Made by a program: the position numbers and the translations under genes. Below are positions 18,452 through 19,933 of a stretch of 19,933 bases of DNA, piece by piece; within the stretch, counting starts at the first letter, position 1; each line of letters begins with the position of its first letter. The DNA comes from Physocladia obscura (taxonomy: Eukaryota; Chytridiomycota; Chytridiomycetes; Chytridiales; Chytriomycetaceae). A model generated the notes under the pieces. The model made no database searches, had not been told where the DNA came from, and worked only from the letters and a program-made list of their open reading frames with translations. The stretch spans positions 1 through 19,933 of the forward strand of contig JADGJH010000377.1 of the NCBI GenBank assembly GCA_027596945.1, read 5' to 3'.

Positions 18452-19321
18452 TTATTGAATAAAAACCAGAAAGAAAGAAAAACCGCACAACAAAGAAAGA
18501 AAAGAAAAAGGCACGCAGTGGGCGAAGAGGAGGTGAAGAGAAGGCCACAGGCTGTTGGTTAAGATTTTGAGAAAACAATGGAAAAATAATAAGAAAGAAA
18601 GGCATTGGCACATTTCCTTGCACGTTGAACTGGTTTTAATATTGCACGTTTTGCTAAAAATCCCAGAAATGGGGGAATAAAAAAAAGAAAAAATTAAACC
18701 TCCCCGAAGTTCCCCATGGACATCTCCAATGCCATTTTCCACAAGCACACCACCTGTGACATCTGCTAACACACCCTGTATATGTACTATTTGAAGCTGC
18801 AGATTCATTGAAGCAGAACCAGCACAATCAGCTTTGGTGGGTCAAATCAGTTCTTTTGTTGCCTTTATGAAGGTTTCATTCTTGTCCACTGTGTTTCCAT
18901 ACCACTGCATGTAGACAATTGTATCAGTGGTACCCCACTTTGCCAAGAGATTAATTGTCACTTCATCCAAGCCAAGGGGCTTTTTCTTGACCTGTTGCTG
19001 TTTGAATAAAACAAAACGTTCAAGTGGATTGACAGTGAGATCATCTAATAATGGTGCCTATGCAAGCACACCTTCTGGATTAATTGTGATGTCATGGGAT
19101 ATGTGGGGTTTAACTTTTTGCAGCAGACTTGTTTGGAATTCCAAGAGCCTTGTCAATGAAATTGAAAAGAATGGGAGTGTTGACACTTGCTGGCCAATGA
19201 AGTCACACATGCACAACGCAAGCATGTTGATGAAGACTCCCACGGCTTCCTGCATCTCAACAACTGCACCAATTGGTGTTTGACTGTTTGACAAAGGCTG
19301 AGTTTGAGTGGGTTCAGTCAT
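18452..19321 (-). pseudogene. Decayed ORF of unknown family, probably mobile-element derived
   Basis: From ATG 19321 the minus strand stays in one frame for about 290 codons, interrupted by only two stops: TAG at 19058-19060 and TGA at 18842-18844. Both lie in otherwise coherent coding-like sequence, for example VVEMQEAVGVFINMLALCMC, TINPEGVLA, VKKKPLGLDEVTINLLAKWG, YMQWYGNTVDKNETFIKATK and VLADVTGGVLVENGIGDVHG. The last stretch after about 18690 is low-complexity and probably beyond the real end. Each stop is one C-to-T step from a sense codon, which fits the CpG loss of the region. I do not recognise the family; a Gag-like or other element protein is possible. Confidence 0.45.
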
Positions 19322-19613
19322 TTCTGTGCTTTTGATACATCAGAGGGGTTGAGAATATGTCAATAAACATAATTGCAATGTTACTCTGGGTGTTGGTGCT
19401 CTGTGCAGTTAGTGCAGACATGCGCGCACAATAAATCAAAACCTTGCAAAAAATGGCAACTTTCAAACTGACAGCATCATGAGAATTTAAATCAATAACT
19501 GTGCTGACATGAATAGAATCTACAAAATCAATTGGCGCGGGATAACATGTGGTGAATTTGAGTGTAAATCTGCGTTGATTCAGTTTTGATGTTTTGTTTA
19601 TGTTCATTTTCAA
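19314..19613 (-). CDS. ORF of 99 aa upstream of the decayed ORF, unknown
   Basis: From ATG 19613 the minus strand encodes MKMNINKTSKLNQRRFTLKF, a hydrophobic middle (VSLKVAIFCKVLIYCARMSA) and an end at 19314 that overlaps the next ATG (19321) by 8 bases in another frame. It may be the first ORF, or the frameshifted N-terminus, of the same element. It keeps more CpGs than its neighbour. No family recognised. Confidence 0.3.
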   Translation of the reverse strand: MKMNINKTSKLNQRRFTLKFTTCYPAPIDFVDSIHVSTVIDLNSHDAVSLKVAIFCKVLIYCARMSALTAQSTNTQSNIAIMFIDIFSTPLMYQKHRND

Positions 19614-19770
19614 AATAACAGAACCAACAAAATTTTGTCATTGCTGCCATCACCAGTTGAGGATGATAAGTTTCAAGTTGTCAGAGGGTTCAATTTAGAC
19701 TTCTAAGTTTATTCTTTAAAGCTTATTATAAAAACAAAGAGAAATAAAGTCCTTTTATGTGTTTTCCTGT

Positions 19771-19826
19771 GCAGTTTTACATTTGAAATGCAAACATGGC
19801 AGTTTTACATTTGAAATGCAAACATG
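19771..19826. repeat. Perfect 28-bp tandem duplication
   Basis: GCAGTTTTACATTTGAAATG plus CAAACATG occurs twice head to tail (19771-19798, 19799-19826), and a third partial copy (GCAGTTTT) starts at 19827. There is no mismatch between the copies, so the duplication is young compared with the decayed sequence around it. Confidence 0.9.
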
Positions 19827-19933
19827 GCAGTTTTTTTTCAGTTTCCATGTTTTTCCAAAACAAGAAAAATTTTCAGTTTAAAAAAGTTGCCTTGAAATAC
19901 ATCTTCTGACAAACAACAACATAAAGCTGTGTT

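Overview
The window looks like nuclear DNA of a fungus, probably an early-diverging lineage such as a chytrid or a relative. The reasons are a PacC/Rim101-type zinc-finger regulator, a Lac12-like sugar permease, short spliceosomal introns (about 44-84 bp, one of 203 bp), AATAAA polyadenylation signals and decayed LINE and tyrosine-recombinase retroelement pieces. The phylum is inference; no rRNA or tRNA gene was seen.

Layout. 1-431 (-): two candidate terminal exons of a gene that runs off the left edge. 572-1587 (+): ankyrin-like repeat gene with two unexplained frame changes. 1728-4186 (+): PacC/Rim101 homologue, 7 exons, 699 aa; its third zinc finger is assembled across two consecutive 8-nt microexons. 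4187-9750: no intact gene; a strongly CpG-depleted repeat block with a broken LINE on the minus strand in two parts (RT domain about 8390-9410, C-terminal part about 5990-6900) separated by about 1.5 kb of other sequence. 9800-10510: several short coding-like stretches on both strands, unresolved. 10642-11847 (-): five-exon model of an unrecognised 282-aa membrane protein. 11990-12630: two or three small ORFs. 13225-14796 (+): MFS sugar permease, one intron, 505 aa. 14900-16600: CpG-poor repeat sequence with a tyrosine-recombinase-like remnant. 16625-18293 (-): four-exon gene for a 495-aa protein with four DM9 (DUF3421) repeats behind a disordered acidic N-terminus. 18452-19613 (-): decayed coding sequence of unknown family, probably mobile-element derived, then a 28-bp tandem duplication near the right edge.

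The genes do not form an obvious pathway. PacC homologues regulate gene expression in response to ambient pH, and one GCCAGG hexamer (a match to the PacC consensus GCCARG) lies just upstream of the permease TATA-like box, but such a hexamer is expected by chance. The CpG-poor repeat islands alternate with CpG-containing genes. CpA/TpG remain common in those islands, which suggests deamination of methylated CpG rather than CpA-directed RIP.

Gene models were built by eye from splice-site consensus, frame continuity and protein family motifs. The PacC, permease and DM9 models close in frame across every junction and also match family motifs, so they are the firmest. The membrane protein model closes in frame but has no family support.
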